Made by a program: the position numbers and the translations under genes
Part shown: piece after piece, positions 7,659-19,100 of the stretch
Numbering within the stretch: the stretch's first letter is position 1
Layout: each line of letters starts with the position of its first letter
Source of the DNA: Actinomycetota bacterium
GTDB lineage: Bacteria > Actinomycetota > Thermoleophilia > Gaiellales > Gaiellaceae
Length of the DNA stretch: 64,000 nt
NCBI GenBank assembly: GCA_003161615.1
Contig: PMOB01000019.1
Span: 52,728-116,727 of the forward strand
Reading direction: 5' to 3'
The notes under the pieces: generated by a model
What the model saw: the letters and a program-made list of their open reading frames with translations, nothing else
Database searches by the model: none
What the model was told of the DNA's origin: nothing

Positions 7659-8483
7659 CTATTTGGCCCGGTTCTGCACGTACTGGTAGCCGAACCGTCC
7701 CTTGATGCAGAGGTTGCCGAGCGTGACGTCGTGGTCGTCGGGCGAGCTGACTTTGACGATGTCGCCGTCCTGCACGTGGAGCGTGAGGTTGCAGCCAACT
7801 CCGCAGTAGGGGCACACGGTGTCGACCTCGGTCTGCTCCTCTTCGCGCCACTCCCCGGCCTCGCGCAGCTCGTGCTCGCTCGTCGCCATCAGCGCGCCGG
7901 TCGGGCAGACGGCGATGCAGTTGCCGCAGTAGACGCACGCCGACTCGGGCAGCGTCACGTCGAACTCGGTGGAGATGCGCGCCTCGAAGCCGCGTCCGGC
8001 GACGGCGATCGCGAACGTGTTCTGGTGGTCGACTCCGCAGGCCTCGACGCACTTGTAACAGAGGATGCACTTGGAGTAATCCCGGACGTAGAGCTCGTTG
8101 TCGACCTTGATCGGCTGCGCGACGGTGCGGGTGTCCGGGCCGAAACGCTGCGGCTCCGCGTCGTAGCGCTCGCTGTAGGCGAGCGCCTCCGGCGCGGTGG
8201 AGAGGTCGGTGGCCGAGCCGAGCAGCTCGAGGACGAGGCGGCGGCTCGTGCGGACGCGCTCGGAGTCGGTGTGGACGACCATCCCGTCCTCGACCTGGCG
8301 CGAGCAGGCGGGCACGAGCGTCCGCGCTCCCTCGAGCTCGACGACGCAGACGCGGCAGACGTTGACCGGGGTGAGCGTGTCGGCGTAGCAGAGCGTCGGC
8401 GTGTCGATCCCCATCGCGCGCGCCGCGTCGAGGATCGTGCCGCCGTCGACCTCGCTCGTGACTCCGTCGATTGTGATCTTCAC
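7659..8483 (-). CDS. Formate dehydrogenase iron-sulfur subunit carrying the detached Fe4S4 domain of FdhA
   Basis: A 274-residue electron-transfer subunit. The N-terminus is a plant-type 2Fe-2S domain (C-x11-C-x2-C, then a Cys in LVPAC). Two ferredoxin clusters follow (CILCYKCVEAC and CVYCGNCIAVCP). The C-terminal ~55 residues start CPYCGVGC and end GRFGYQYVQNR, which is the first Fe4S4 subdomain of molybdenum formate dehydrogenases, normally fused to the catalytic chain. The chain stops exactly where the catalytic gene's product begins. The GTG at 8483 overlaps the upstream stop (GTGA). It should link the Mo site to the flavin subunit. Confidence 0.9.
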   Translation of the reverse strand: MKITIDGVTSEVDGGTILDAARAMGIDTPTLCYADTLTPVNVCRVCVVELEGARTLVPACSRQVEDGMVVHTDSERVRTSRRLVLELLGSATDLSTAPEALAYSERYDAEPQRFGPDTRTVAQPIKVDNELYVRDYSKCILCYKCVEACGVDHQNTFAIAVAGRGFEARISTEFDVTLPESACVYCGNCIAVCPTGALMATSEHELREAGEWREEEQTEVDTVCPYCGVGCNLTLHVQDGDIVKVSSPDDHDVTLGNLCIKGRFGYQYVQNRAK

Positions 8484-10039
8484 GCGAGCACTCCGAGATT
8501 GTGGATGGCGGAGTCGACGGCGCTCGCCGCGGTCTGGCCGAGCCCGCAGATCGAGGCGTCGCGCATCACTTGCGACAGGTCGGCGAGGACGGCGAGCTCG
8601 TCTCCCTGCGTCCGGCCGGAGGCGAGCCGGTGGAGCGCTTCCTCCTGGCGGACGGTGCCGATGCGGCAGGGGACGCACTGGCCGCACGACTCGTCGCGGA
8701 AGAACTCGGCGATCCGGAGGACGGCCTCGACGAGATCGGCCTGCTCGCCGAAGACCATCACGACGCCCGAGCCGAGGGTCACGCCGGCTTCGCGGGCGCC
8801 ATCGAACGAGAGCGGCAGGTCGAGCTGGTCCGGCCGCAGGAACGAGCCGGCGGCGCCGCCGAGCAGGACGGCCTTCGGCGGCTCGGCTCCCGCCAGGTCG
8901 AGCAGCTCGCCGAGCGGTGTGCCGAGCTCGAGCTCGTAGAGGCCCGGCCGAGCGACGTGGCCGGAGACGCAGAAGAGCCGCGTCTCGCGCGTGTCTCCGA
9001 GGAGTATCGGAGGCACGTTGACGAGCGTCTCGACGTTGTTGACGACGGTCGGCTTCCCGTAGAGGCCGACCTCGACCGGGAAAGGCGGCTTGTTGCGCGG
9101 CTCGCCGCGGTAGCCCTCGATCGACTGGAAGAGCGCCGTCTCCTCGCCGCACACGTAGGCGCCCGCGCCGATCCGCAGCTCGATGTCGAGACCGCTCGCC
9201 TCGATCGCCTCCCGCATCCGCTCCTGCGCGAGCGGATACTCGGCGCGGATGTAGAGGTAACCCTTCTCGCAGCCGGTCGCGAACATCGCGATCGCCATCC
9301 CCTCGACGAGCGCCTGCGGATCCTGCTCCATGATCACGCGGTCTTTGAAGGTCCCCGGCTCCGACTCGTCGGCGTTGCAGACGAGGTAGTGCGGGAGGGC
9401 GGGCTGGCGCGCGACGGCTTCCCACTTCGCGCCGGTCGGGAAGGCGGCGCCGCCGCGGCCGAGGAGCTTCGAGTCGGCGATCGCGTGGATCACGGCGTCC
9501 TGTCCCATCTCCTTCGCGCGCGCGAGCGCGGCGAATTCGCCGTAGGGCTCGCCGCTGACGATCCGCTTCAGCAGCCGGTCGCCGTGGACGGGCAGGCGCT
9601 GCTCGGGCAGCTGGATCTCGCGCGGCTCCTCGCCCGCGATCGTGCGCAGCGAGGCGGGCGCGAGCTCGCAGAGGCCGAGGCACGGTGACGGGACGGCGCC
9701 CTCGGGAACCTTCGCGCCGGCGAGGCGGCAGGCGAGGTCGGTGCAGACGTGGAGAACTTCCGGCGGGCGCTCTTCAAGCGCGAGCATCGCGTAGAAGGTC
9801 GCGACGCCGTACGCGTCGGCGGGCGGCACGTCGAGGCGGCGCGACGCGTAGCCGAGCGCGCCCGGCGTCACCCAGCCGGCGCGCTGCTGCGCGGCGCGGA
9901 GCGCGGGCAGAAGGAGATGCCGCCGCGTCCGGTCACGCCTCGCAACCCGGTTTCCGTCATCCGGCTCGACGCCGACGACGGCGTCGATTGCCGCGCGCTC
10001 GGCGTCGGTCGGCTCCGCTTCGAGCAGCTTCAGGTCCAC
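8480..10039 (-). CDS. fdhB: NAD-linked formate dehydrogenase flavin subunit (NuoE-NuoF fusion)
   Basis: The diaphorase subunit passing electrons from formate to NAD. Residues ~1-160 are NuoE-like with 2Fe-2S ligands C-x4-C (CTDLAC) and C-x3-C (CLGLC). The rest is NuoF-like, with the FMN loop GRGGAAFPTGAKW, the NAD-binding stretch GAYVCGEETALFQSIEG and the 4Fe-4S site ESCGQCVPCR with a later Cys. The 519-residue length fits FdsB-type fusions. The GTG at 10039 overlaps the stop of the catalytic gene (TAGTG), and its own stop overlaps the next gene, so the three genes form one coupled operon. Confidence 0.93.
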   Translation of the reverse strand: MDLKLLEAEPTDAERAAIDAVVGVEPDDGNRVARRDRTRRHLLLPALRAAQQRAGWVTPGALGYASRRLDVPPADAYGVATFYAMLALEERPPEVLHVCTDLACRLAGAKVPEGAVPSPCLGLCELAPASLRTIAGEEPREIQLPEQRLPVHGDRLLKRIVSGEPYGEFAALARAKEMGQDAVIHAIADSKLLGRGGAAFPTGAKWEAVARQPALPHYLVCNADESEPGTFKDRVIMEQDPQALVEGMAIAMFATGCEKGYLYIRAEYPLAQERMREAIEASGLDIELRIGAGAYVCGEETALFQSIEGYRGEPRNKPPFPVEVGLYGKPTVVNNVETLVNVPPILLGDTRETRLFCVSGHVARPGLYELELGTPLGELLDLAGAEPPKAVLLGGAAGSFLRPDQLDLPLSFDGAREAGVTLGSGVVMVFGEQADLVEAVLRIAEFFRDESCGQCVPCRIGTVRQEEALHRLASGRTQGDELAVLADLSQVMRDASICGLGQTAASAVDSAIHNLGVLA

Positions 10040-11922
10040 TAGACCGGCTCCAGCCGGATCGCGGTGGCCTTGAACTCGGCCGTGCCCGACTGCGGGTCGG
10101 TGGCGTCGATCGTCAGGACGTTGGTCGCCACCTGGTCGGGGAAGTGGAGATTCATGAACGCGAGGCCGGGCCGCAGCGTCGCGTCGTAGCGCGCGGGCGC
10201 CTCGACCGAGCCGCGCCGGGAGACGACCCGGACGCGCGCGCCGTCGGCAATCCCGTAGCGCTCGCCGTCTGCGGGCGCGAGCAGGATCGCCTCGCCGTCG
10301 ACGTGGAGCGGCGACGAGAAGCGTCCCGACTGAACGCCGGTGTTGAACGACTCGAGCCGCCGGCCGGTCGTGAGGCGGAGCGGGAAGTCGTCGTCGAGCT
10401 TGTCGACCGGCGGGTCGTGCTCGACGGGCATGAACGGCGCGCGCTCGGAGACCACGTCGTCCCAGAGGCGGCCGTGGAGGAAGAGCGTGCCGGGATCCTC
10501 ATCGTCGCCGCACGGCCACTGGATGCCGCCCAGCTCCTCGAGCCGCGCGTAGCTCATGCCGGCGTGCATCGGCGAGAGGGAGCGCAGCTCTTCCCAGACG
10601 TCCGCGGCGCGGGGCAAGCCGAGCTCGTGGCCGAGCCGCCGGGCGAGGTCGTAGACGATCTCGATGTCGTCGCGCGCGCCGGCGGGCGGCTCGACGGCCT
10701 TTCGCACGCGCTGCACGCGCCGCTCGCTCGAGGTGACGGTGCCCTCGACCTCGCCGAGCGTGGCGGCAGCGGGAAGGACGACGTCGGCGAGTTCCGCGGT
10801 GCGGGTGAGGAAGAGGTCCTGCACGACGAGATGATCGAGGCCTTCGAGCAGCCGCTCGGCGCGCCGCTGGTCCGCCTCCCCCTGGGCCGGGTTCTCGCCG
10901 ACGACGTAGACGGCGGTGAGCTCTCCCTCCTCCATCGCCTCGAACATGTCGGTCAGGTGGAGCCCCGGCTGCGACGGGACCGCCGTTCCCCAGGCCGCCT
11001 CGAACGGCGCGCGGATCGCGTCGTCGGTGAGCTCCTGGAAGCCGGGCAGCTTGTTGGGGATCGCGCCCATGTCTCCCCCGCCCTGGACGTTGTTCTGGCC
11101 GCGCAACGGCTGCAGCCCGGAGCCCCACTTCCCGACCTTGCCCGTGAGGAGGGCGAGGTTGATCAGGGCGAAGACGTTGTCGACGGCGTTGTGGTGCTCG
11201 GTGATCCCGAGCGTCCAGCAGAGCTGCACGTGCTCGGCCGTCCCGTAGGCGTGGGCAAGCTCGCGGATCGCGTCGGCCGGAACTCCCGTCACGCGCGCCG
11301 CCTCGGCGAGCGTCCACGGCTCGACCGAGGCGCGGTAGGCGTCGAAGCCCGTCGTCGCGCGCGCGATGAACTCCTCGTCGTGGAGCCCCGCCACGATGAT
11401 CTCCCGCGCGACCGCGTTCGCGAGCGGGATGTCGGTACCGACGTCGAGCCCGAGCCAGAGGTCGGCCCACTGCGCCGAAGGTGTGCGGCGCGGGTCGACG
11501 ACGACGAGGCGCGCACCGCGATGCACGGCCTTGAGGACGTGGTGGAAGAAGATCGGGTGCGCCTCGCGCGCGTTCGAGCCCCAGAGGACGATCAGGTCCG
11601 CGCCGCGAGTCTCCTCGTAGGAGCTCGTCCCGCCACCCGCACCGAACACCGTCGCCAGACCGACGACGCTAGGCGCGTGTCAGGTTCGGTTGCAGCTGTC
11701 GACGTTGTTCGTGCCGAGCGCGACCCGGGCGAACTTCTGCGTTGCGAAGTTCAGCTCGTTGGTCGCCTTCGAGCAGGAGAAGACGCCGGTCAGGGCGCCG
11801 TCGTCCAGTGCTCTCCGGAAGCCCGCTGCCGCGCGGTCGAGCGCCTCGTCCCAGCTCGCCTCGCGTAGTTGCCCGTCCTCGCGCACGAGTGGCGTCGTCA
11901 GCCTTGCTCGGATCAACGCCAT
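10039..11922 (-). CDS. fdhA: Selenocysteine-containing formate dehydrogenase catalytic subunit
   Basis: The molybdenum or tungsten bis-MGD subunit oxidising formate to CO2, or running in reverse. Reading through the UGA at 11682-11680 gives 627 residues with selenocysteine at 81: before it DSCNRT, after it HAPSVVGLATVFGAGGG, matching the Sec/Cys-His active-site pair of formate dehydrogenases. Downstream motifs include LWGSNAREAHPIFF, GRGGNN-like RGQNNVQGGGDMG and the C-terminal MopB domain starting near LRLTTGRRLESFNTG. The N-terminal Fe4S4 subdomain is missing and is encoded by the third gene. The ATG at 11922 has only a weak ribosome-binding site. Confidence 0.92.
11651..11682 (-). promoter_or_regulatory. 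Bacterial SECIS element and UGA selenocysteine codon of fdhA
   Basis: The UGA codon is at 11682-11680. In the message, 18 nt after it comes an apical GGUCU loop closed by a 6-bp stem GUCGUC/GGCGAC (plus-strand 11662-11667 and 11651-11656). From memory, the E. coli fdhF SECIS has the same GGUCU loop at the same 18-nt distance from its UGA. This is the element SelB reads to insert selenocysteine. Confidence 0.9.
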
Positions 11923-11973
11923 GCGCAGGACCCTACAAGGGGACGGGTGCGACCTCGGCAGACTCGGGCTGCG

Positions 11974-13047
11974 CTACTCCGAGCGACCGGAGTCCTCGTC
12001 GCCGCCGGGCTCCGTCTCTACCTCGACCAAGCCGTCGTCGATCGTGTCTTCGTCCGCTGCGAGCTCGGGTCGCGGCGCAGCCGGACGGAGATGCGCGTTC
12101 GGCCACATGTAGTGGATCGAACGAACGCCGACGACCAGCAGGACGAGAAGGATCGCCGTTTCGAGGACGAGGTCGACGCCGGTGGAGTCGGGCGGATAGC
12201 TCCCGACGAGCAGCGAGCGGACGCCCCAGATACCGAGGACGAGCCCGCCGACGGTCGGGATGATCTGGTTGAACGGCCGGAAGATGACGCCGTAGATGGC
12301 CGAGATCACGATCAGGAGGATCAGGTCGATGGTCAGGACGCGCAGGTACAGCGGCCGTGAGAACCGGAGCGCGACGACGTTGTCGTAGACGACTCCGCTG
12401 CGGTCGTAGTCCGACGCCTGGAGGATCCGTGGCTGGGCCATCGTGAGCCGAGGGACGCCGTCCTCGACGGTGTATGCCAGCGCCCGTCCGGCAGCGCGCA
12501 CGGTGGACGGGACGTACTTGCCGCCCGGTGCGGCCCGCGAGAACGCGACGCCGAGGAGAAGCGTGTAGTGGTCGAACGGATAGTCGGTGAGGTTGCCGTC
12601 GATGGGGAGCGTGACCTCTTGCTCGATCTCGCCGGAGTCCTTGGGTAGGTCGATCGTCTGCGACGGCGGGGCGCCGAGGGCTCCGGTCGGCTCCGCGTGG
12701 ACGGAGAAGAGCTGGATGCGCTCGCGCGCCGGGCAGCTGGCTGCGGGACAGTTGTGGAACCCCGTGACGCGGACGGTGAGCTTCCGGGCCGTCTCGTCGA
12801 TCTTGAACGCGCTGAGGTTGAGCTTCGTCCACTCCCCCTGCAGATTGGTCGGCCGCATGACGACCCAGGTACGGCCGACGACCGGCCCGTGGAGGACCGA
12901 GATGACGCTCACGATCGCGAGCGGGGCGAGGGCAAAGGCGAGCCCGACGGCGGCCACGGCCGCGACGATCCCGGCGCGATAGCCGTGGCGTGTCGCCGGC
13001 AGGGTGCCTTCTGCCGGCGGCTGGGCGTGCTCGAGACTGGCGGCCAC
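11974..13047 (-). CDS. Four-segment membrane protein, DUF4436-like
   Basis: A 357-residue membrane protein with one N-terminal segment (about residues 24-50), a beta-rich extracytosolic domain of about 180 residues containing two Cys (FHNCPAASC) and a NLTDYPFDHYTLLLG motif, then three clustered segments near the C-terminus and an acidic tail. The architecture and YPFD motif resemble mycobacterial DUF4436 proteins; the family assignment is from pattern only. The GTG start is at 13047. It ends 51 bp before fdhA on the same strand, so co-transcription is possible, but no functional link is shown. Confidence 0.65.
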   Translation of the reverse strand: MAASLEHAQPPAEGTLPATRHGYRAGIVAAVAAVGLAFALAPLAIVSVISVLHGPVVGRTWVVMRPTNLQGEWTKLNLSAFKIDETARKLTVRVTGFHNCPAASCPARERIQLFSVHAEPTGALGAPPSQTIDLPKDSGEIEQEVTLPIDGNLTDYPFDHYTLLLGVAFSRAAPGGKYVPSTVRAAGRALAYTVEDGVPRLTMAQPRILQASDYDRSGVVYDNVVALRFSRPLYLRVLTIDLILLIVISAIYGVIFRPFNQIIPTVGGLVLGIWGVRSLLVGSYPPDSTGVDLVLETAILLVLLVVGVRSIHYMWPNAHLRPAAPRPELAADEDTIDDGLVEVETEPGGDEDSGRSE

Positions 13048-13134
13048 GGCTCAAGTCTTGCTTGGCGCGCCACTCCTGGCAATGGGAGAAGGCTTGCCTC
13101 CCCGCCCGCGATGTGAGTAGGTGGGTAGTCAGAG

Positions 13135-16100
13135 TTGGCTACGGGCGCACACAGCAGGAGTGATCGCAGGCGCCCGTGGCAGCTTGCTGCCTCGGCCTGC
13201 GCCGGCGTCGCGGCTATTGCCTCGCTCTCGGCCGCAGGCGCGGCTCCGGTCGGCGCGGCGACTCAGGCGCCGACAGCGAGCCTCACCGCGCGGGCGGCTT
13301 CGGCGGCGACGATCGCCGGCGGCGCGGCCGAGATCCTCGTCCAGCTGTCGAACGTCGCCGGTCAGGGCGCAGGCGCGCTGGCGAGCCCGTCCGTTGCGAT
13401 CGCCGCTCCGCCCGGCTACCGCTTCACCGGCTCGACGAATCTCAGCCAGGTACCCGGCTTCGGCGCCGGCGACCGGATCAGCGGCCGTTGGAGCTGCCAC
13501 GCCGCCGCCGGCGGCGCGTCGTGTTCCTTCGCCGGCTCGGTCAAGCCGGGACATTCCCTGCCGCTGCTCGTGGGCTTCACCGCTCCGGCTACCGCGCGCG
13601 TCGGCAGCCGCGCCGTCTTCCACGTCACGGGAACGGGCTCGATCGCCGGCCACCAAGCGCTCGCCACGATGCGGATCGTCCGCGGCCCCGGCTACCCCGT
13701 GCTCTATGCGGAGACGACGACCGGGACGCAGGTGCGGAGCGGAGGTGGCGGCGTCGAGACCGTCGAACTGCTGAACACGGGGCCGGTCGCGGCGAGCGGC
13801 GCCCAGCTCTCCAATCTGCTTCCCGCTGCGGTGATCGGCACGTGGACAGCCGCCGGGACAGGCTGGAGCTGCGCCGGAGCGCAAGGCTCGCCGCCGTCCT
13901 GCTCGAGCAGCCAGACGATCCAGCCGGGCGGCGTCTCGGCGCCGCTGCGGCTCACGTTCCGCCTCGACCCGGCGAAGGTGGCCGCGCTCCACCTGAAGCC
14001 GGGCGGGAAGACGGTGGTCGAGAAGTGGTCGGTGCGCGTCGTCGCCGACGGTTGGCCGCCCTCGCTCGCCGTCAGCTCGCCGGCCGAGCTCGCGGTGGCG
14101 CCGCCTCCCGCCGCGCAGCTGCGCGTGACCGCCGTCGCGTCCGGCGGCCGGCAGGAGCTGATGCCGGGGACGAACAAGACCATCGTCGCCCGAATCTCGA
14201 ACGTCGGCATCGGAGCGACCGAGGGCCGCCTCTCGCTCGGCGGGGCTTTCCCGGCCGGGCTCAGCCTCCTTCGTGCGGAGGCCCCGGGCAACTGGCAGTG
14301 CTTCGACAAGGCCGTTCTCGCCGGCGGCAGCCAGGCATTTGCGTGTTATCCGACGTCACCACGCGAGCTCGGTGCCGGAAAGCGCCTCTCTGTACGGCTC
14401 GTCTTCGCCGTCGCGCCCGGCGCGATCCCGGGCCGGCGCCAGCTCGACCTCGGCGCGCACAGCTCGAACGAGACGCAGGCGCGAGATCCGAAGGCGGACG
14501 TCTCTCTGCCGCTTCTGATCCTCGAGCCGAACCGGGGCTTCCCGGCGCTGAGCCTCCTACGCCCGGGGCCGCGCGGCGCCGTACCGGCGACCGACGGCCG
14601 CCCGCTCCATCTCGTCTCCGGCCGCCCGTCCAGCGAGCGGCTCGACGTCCGGAACGCGGGCGGTGCGCCGATCGCGGCTGGGAGCCGGCTCGAGTTGACG
14701 CAGAACCTCGGCGCCGGCGCCACCGTCTCGTCGGTGAGCGCTCCCCCCGGCTGGTCGTGCTCCGGCACGCGCGCGCTTGTCTGCACGTACACGTTCGGCG
14801 CGGAGCTCGCGCCGGCCGACTCGCTCGAGGGGCCAACCGTCTCCCTGCTCGCCCGCACGCCCACGACGAAGACCGAGGACTGGCGCGCCTCCGTTCATCT
14901 GGTCAGCGGCGCCCCGCACGTCTCCGAGCTGCCAGTCCTCGTCACGGTCTCGCGCGGCGCGGCGCGGCTCGTCCCGAACTGGACGAATGGCCGCGTCCCG
15001 ACGGCAGGTGGCACCGGCAGCTTCGGGCTCGCCGTCCGGAACACAGGCAACCTCACCACCGGCCGCCCGGTCGTCGTCGGGCTCCGGCTGCCGCGGGGTG
15101 TCCACCTCGTCCGGCTCGACGCCACCGGCTGGAGCTGCGCGTCGACCCGCAGTTCGGCTCGCTGCACCGCCGCCCCGCTCGCGCCAGGCGCACGCTCGCC
15201 GCGCCTGCACGTCGTCGCCGGCTTCGCCCCGCGCACAGGCCTGAGGACGCTCGCACTGCAGGCGCGCGCCTACGTCGAGGGAGGCACTCCGGCCCACGCT
15301 CGCGCGGCGACCATCCAGGTCGAGCCGCGCCACGCGCTGTACGCGCGGATCAACGAGCCGGACAAGGTCTACTTCGCCGACCAGCCGATCGTTCGCGCCG
15401 GCCAGCCGCTTCTCCCGACCCCTATCACGCTCGAAGGCGACGGCAGCGGCGGTAGCGGCCTCGGTCTCACCTACCGCTGGACGCAGGTCGCCGGCCCGCC
15501 GGTTGCCTGGCTCGGCCCGGCAACCCAGGCGGACGTCCAATTCCAGGCGCCGCAGGTCACCCGCTCCACGATTCTGAAGTTCGCGCTCACCGTCTCCGAC
15601 CGCAGCGCCACCTCGAGCGCGGGAGTGCGGATCCGGGTCGTGCCGCTGCAGAGCGCCACGGCGGGGTTCACGATCCGCCAGCCGCATCCGCAGAAGGAGA
15701 AGCCCGGCGGGCCGCCGCGCGAGCGGCGGCGCCTGCCGAAGCCGGCGCGGAAGCTCCGCAACGTCACGCCCGCGCCGCCCGGCACCCAGATCCACACGGC
15801 GGCGCGGCCGCACCTCACGCCGGGCGCCGCCCCGCCGGCGATCTTCTGCCAGCTCGTCCAGGACGCCGAGAACGCGGCCAACGGCTCGTTCAGCGCGTCG
15901 GTCGGCGGCGTCTCGTTCGGCTTCGCCGATGTCCAGCTGACCGGCAGCGGCTGCAACGCGAACACGCAGTTCAGCTTCTCCGGCGCCACCTTCTCTGTCG
16001 GCAGCTCCCTCGACGCGAGCGGCGTCGACGGGACAGTGACGGAGAACGGGATCACCCTCAGCGCAGGAACGCTTCGCGGTCCGTCCGCCTGGCACTCCCC

Positions 16101-19100
16101 GACCTTCACACTCGCCGGCGGCGGCCTTTCGGTTCCGTTCGGCGGCGCGGAGGTTTCCCTCGCCGGCACGATCACCGGGGCCGGAATCGCCTTCGTCCCG
16201 CTGCCGAGCGGCTGGACCGGCAGCACGAAGATCGCGTTCACCGCCGGCGGCGGCGACACGACGAGCGTCTCGGCCACGGTCACGGCGACCGGGCCAAAGC
16301 GCGACGCGAGCCCGAACTCGCCCGCGCCGAGCCTCAATCTGCAGGGCTCGATCGCGAGCGACGGCACCTTCTCGCTCACCCTCGCGATCCGGCAACTCGT
16401 CCAGCTCGCCGGCTCGCCAATCGATGTCGCGGGCAAGGTCAGCAGGAGCCAGCCCGGCGGACCGCTCGCGATCTCCGTCAGCGGCACGCTGACGCAGCCG
16501 ATCACGATCGTCCCCGGCCTCCAGATCGCGACCTTGTCGGTCAAGGCCGAGCCGACCGACACCGCGCTCAACCTCAAGGGCAGCGGCACGGTCGAGCTGT
16601 CGCCCCCAACCGGGAAGATCGGTGTCGAGGTCGGCTTCTCCTACGCCGACCCGGCCAACTGGTCGCTGACCGCGAAAGGAACCGGCGACGCCGTCTGGGA
16701 GCCGCTGCCCGGCCTAAAGATCAGTGGCAAGAACTTCAGCGGCGCGATCGTCGCCCGCGACGACAGCTACGCGCTCAGCCTCGAGGCGAAGTTCCCCGGC
16801 ACCTGGAAACCGCACTCCAGCGTGACCGTCTCGAACCTCGCCCTCCGCCTCTCGAACACGTGCCCCGACACCGGCGCGCCGTGCCCGCGCGACGCCTCGA
16901 TCTTCTTCACCGCCCGCGGCGACGTGACCTTCGCGCTGCCGGCGATCGGCGACGTCTCGACGAGCCTCGCCGGGACGCTCGCCCTGCCGAGCGGCGACTT
17001 CAGCGTCGAGGCGAAGCTCAACCGCGGCCTCTCGCTCGGCGCCGGGATCTCGATCGACGCCGCCCGCGTCCTGATCTCCTCCGGTATGCCGAAGCCGGCG
17101 GAGGAGCCGTCGACCGAGAGCGCCGACCCAGGCGGCTACAACGTCGACCTCTCCGGCCGGGTCACGCTCCCCGCGCTCGGGACGCTCCCGACCGTCCACG
17201 CCGCCTTCTCGTCGAGCGGCTGGGCGATCGCCGTCCCGCTCGGCAGCTTCTCGCTGCCCGGCGCGAGCGGCGACGGCTCGCGACTGGCTGCGACGGTTCT
17301 CGGCTGGGCGAGCTACCCGACCAAGCTCAACGTCGTCGACCCGCTGACCAAGGCGGTCACGAAGATCGAGCTACCGGCGGACGGCTTCAAGCTGACCGGC
17401 GACTTCGCCACCCCGCCCTGGCTGCGCCGGATGCTCCGGCTCGGCAGCGACATCAACGGCCGCGCCACAGGCGTCTTCAACCCCGCCGCCGACACGTACG
17501 CGCTTCGCATGGAGTTCGCGATCCCGGGCAAGCCGTACCTCTACGGCAGCTCGACCTCGGCCGCGAGCGTCGCGCTGAAGTCGACGTACTTCGAGATCGC
17601 CCGCCAGGCCGGCGACTTCACGGTCGGGCTCGGCGGCACGGCCGGGATGACCATCTCCTCCTCGAAGATCGATCTGAGCGTCGGCCTTTCCTACGCAACG
17701 CTCTCCCAGACCGTCGCCGGGACGCTCTCGTTCACGAGCCCGGAGGGCTGGCGGGACGCGTTCGGAGCGCGTGACCTGACGCTCTACGACCTCGCCGTCG
17801 CGTTCTCCTACAACATCCCGAGCTCGACGCCCGGCCTCGGCTTCGGAGCGCGCGCAGTCCTCCCGGGCGTCGTACGCCAGAACCTCGGCGTCACCAACGG
17901 CGCGAAGACGACGGTCGTGGCGAACCTCTCGCTCGACCATCCGTGCCTCGGGATCCAGGTCGCCGATCCGACCAACAACAGCCAGACCGTCCTGAGCATC
18001 GGCTCCGGCGCGCTCACCGCAACCGTGTTCGATCTCGCGATCGCGCCATCCGGCTGCACTGTCGGGCAATTCCGGTACGCAGCGGGCCTCTCCCTCAACT
18101 TCAACGGGAAGGTCGCCGGCATCCCCGTCGTCATCAAGGCGACGCTCGGCCTCGAGCCGTTCAAGTTCGACGCGACGGCCGACATCGGCGAGATCCCCGC
18201 CGGCGGCCTCACGATCAAGCAGACCCACCTCGAGGTCTCGCTCGCCCAGGACAAGGTCCGAATCGCGTTCAACGGCGGCGTCGAGGTGCTCGGGACGAAC
18301 GTCACCGTCGCGGGAAAGATCAGCAAGAACGGCAGCGTCGTCGTCTCGGACTTCACCGGCACGCTCGATCGCCTCGCGATCGGGGACGCGATCACCGCGA
18401 CCGGGCTCGCCGTCACGATCCACACGGAGTCCGGCGGCGCCTCGAACGTCCTCAACTTCTCCGCCAAGGGACGGATCGCGCTCTTCGGCGCGACCGCCGA
18501 CTGCGACTTCCGGCTCTCGATCGCCAACGGGCAGCTCAACGCCGCGAAAGCGGAAGTCACGGCGAAGGTCGTCGTCGGAGGACTGACCCTCGACGGCAAG
18601 TTCAAGGTCGACTACTCGAAGACGGCTCCGCTCTCGGTCGACGCGAACGTCGCGGCGACCTATCGCGGCTACAAGCTCGCCGACGCGACCGTCGTCGCCC
18701 GACCCAGCTACCTCCAGGTCGCCGCCGGCATCTCCGTCAACGGCGTCTTCAGCGCCCGGCTCGAAGGCGCCGCGTACTACGGCGCCGTGCCCGCGGGGAC
18801 GAACATCACGTTGCCCGGCGGAACCAAGGTCGCCGCCAAGACAGGCGACTGGTACATGGCCGCCAAGGACGTCTCGCTCACGGTCGGCGGCTTCAGCGGC
18901 ACCACCGGCCTCTGGCTCGGCCAGGCGGGAGGAATCGTCCGGCTCCGCGTCAACGCCGCCGTCCAGATCCTCGGCACGAGCGGCTCGAACACCGTGGACG
19001 TCGCAGGCTCCGTCGACGACACCGGCGACTTCTCACTGACGGGCAATGCACACCTCGACCTCGCAGGCTTCAAGCCCAAGGTCGCCGTGACGATCGCGAG

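Noticed and set aside
11680-11682. The in-frame stop in fdhA as evidence of a pseudogene or two separate genes
   Set aside because: The stop is UGA at the exact Sec position, is followed by a SECIS hairpin at the expected distance, and both sides are fully conserved.
10039-13054. Other long open frames opposite or out of frame with the formate dehydrogenase and membrane protein genes
   Set aside because: They are low-complexity Arg/Ala/Pro sequences without motifs, whereas the chosen frames have conserved domains.
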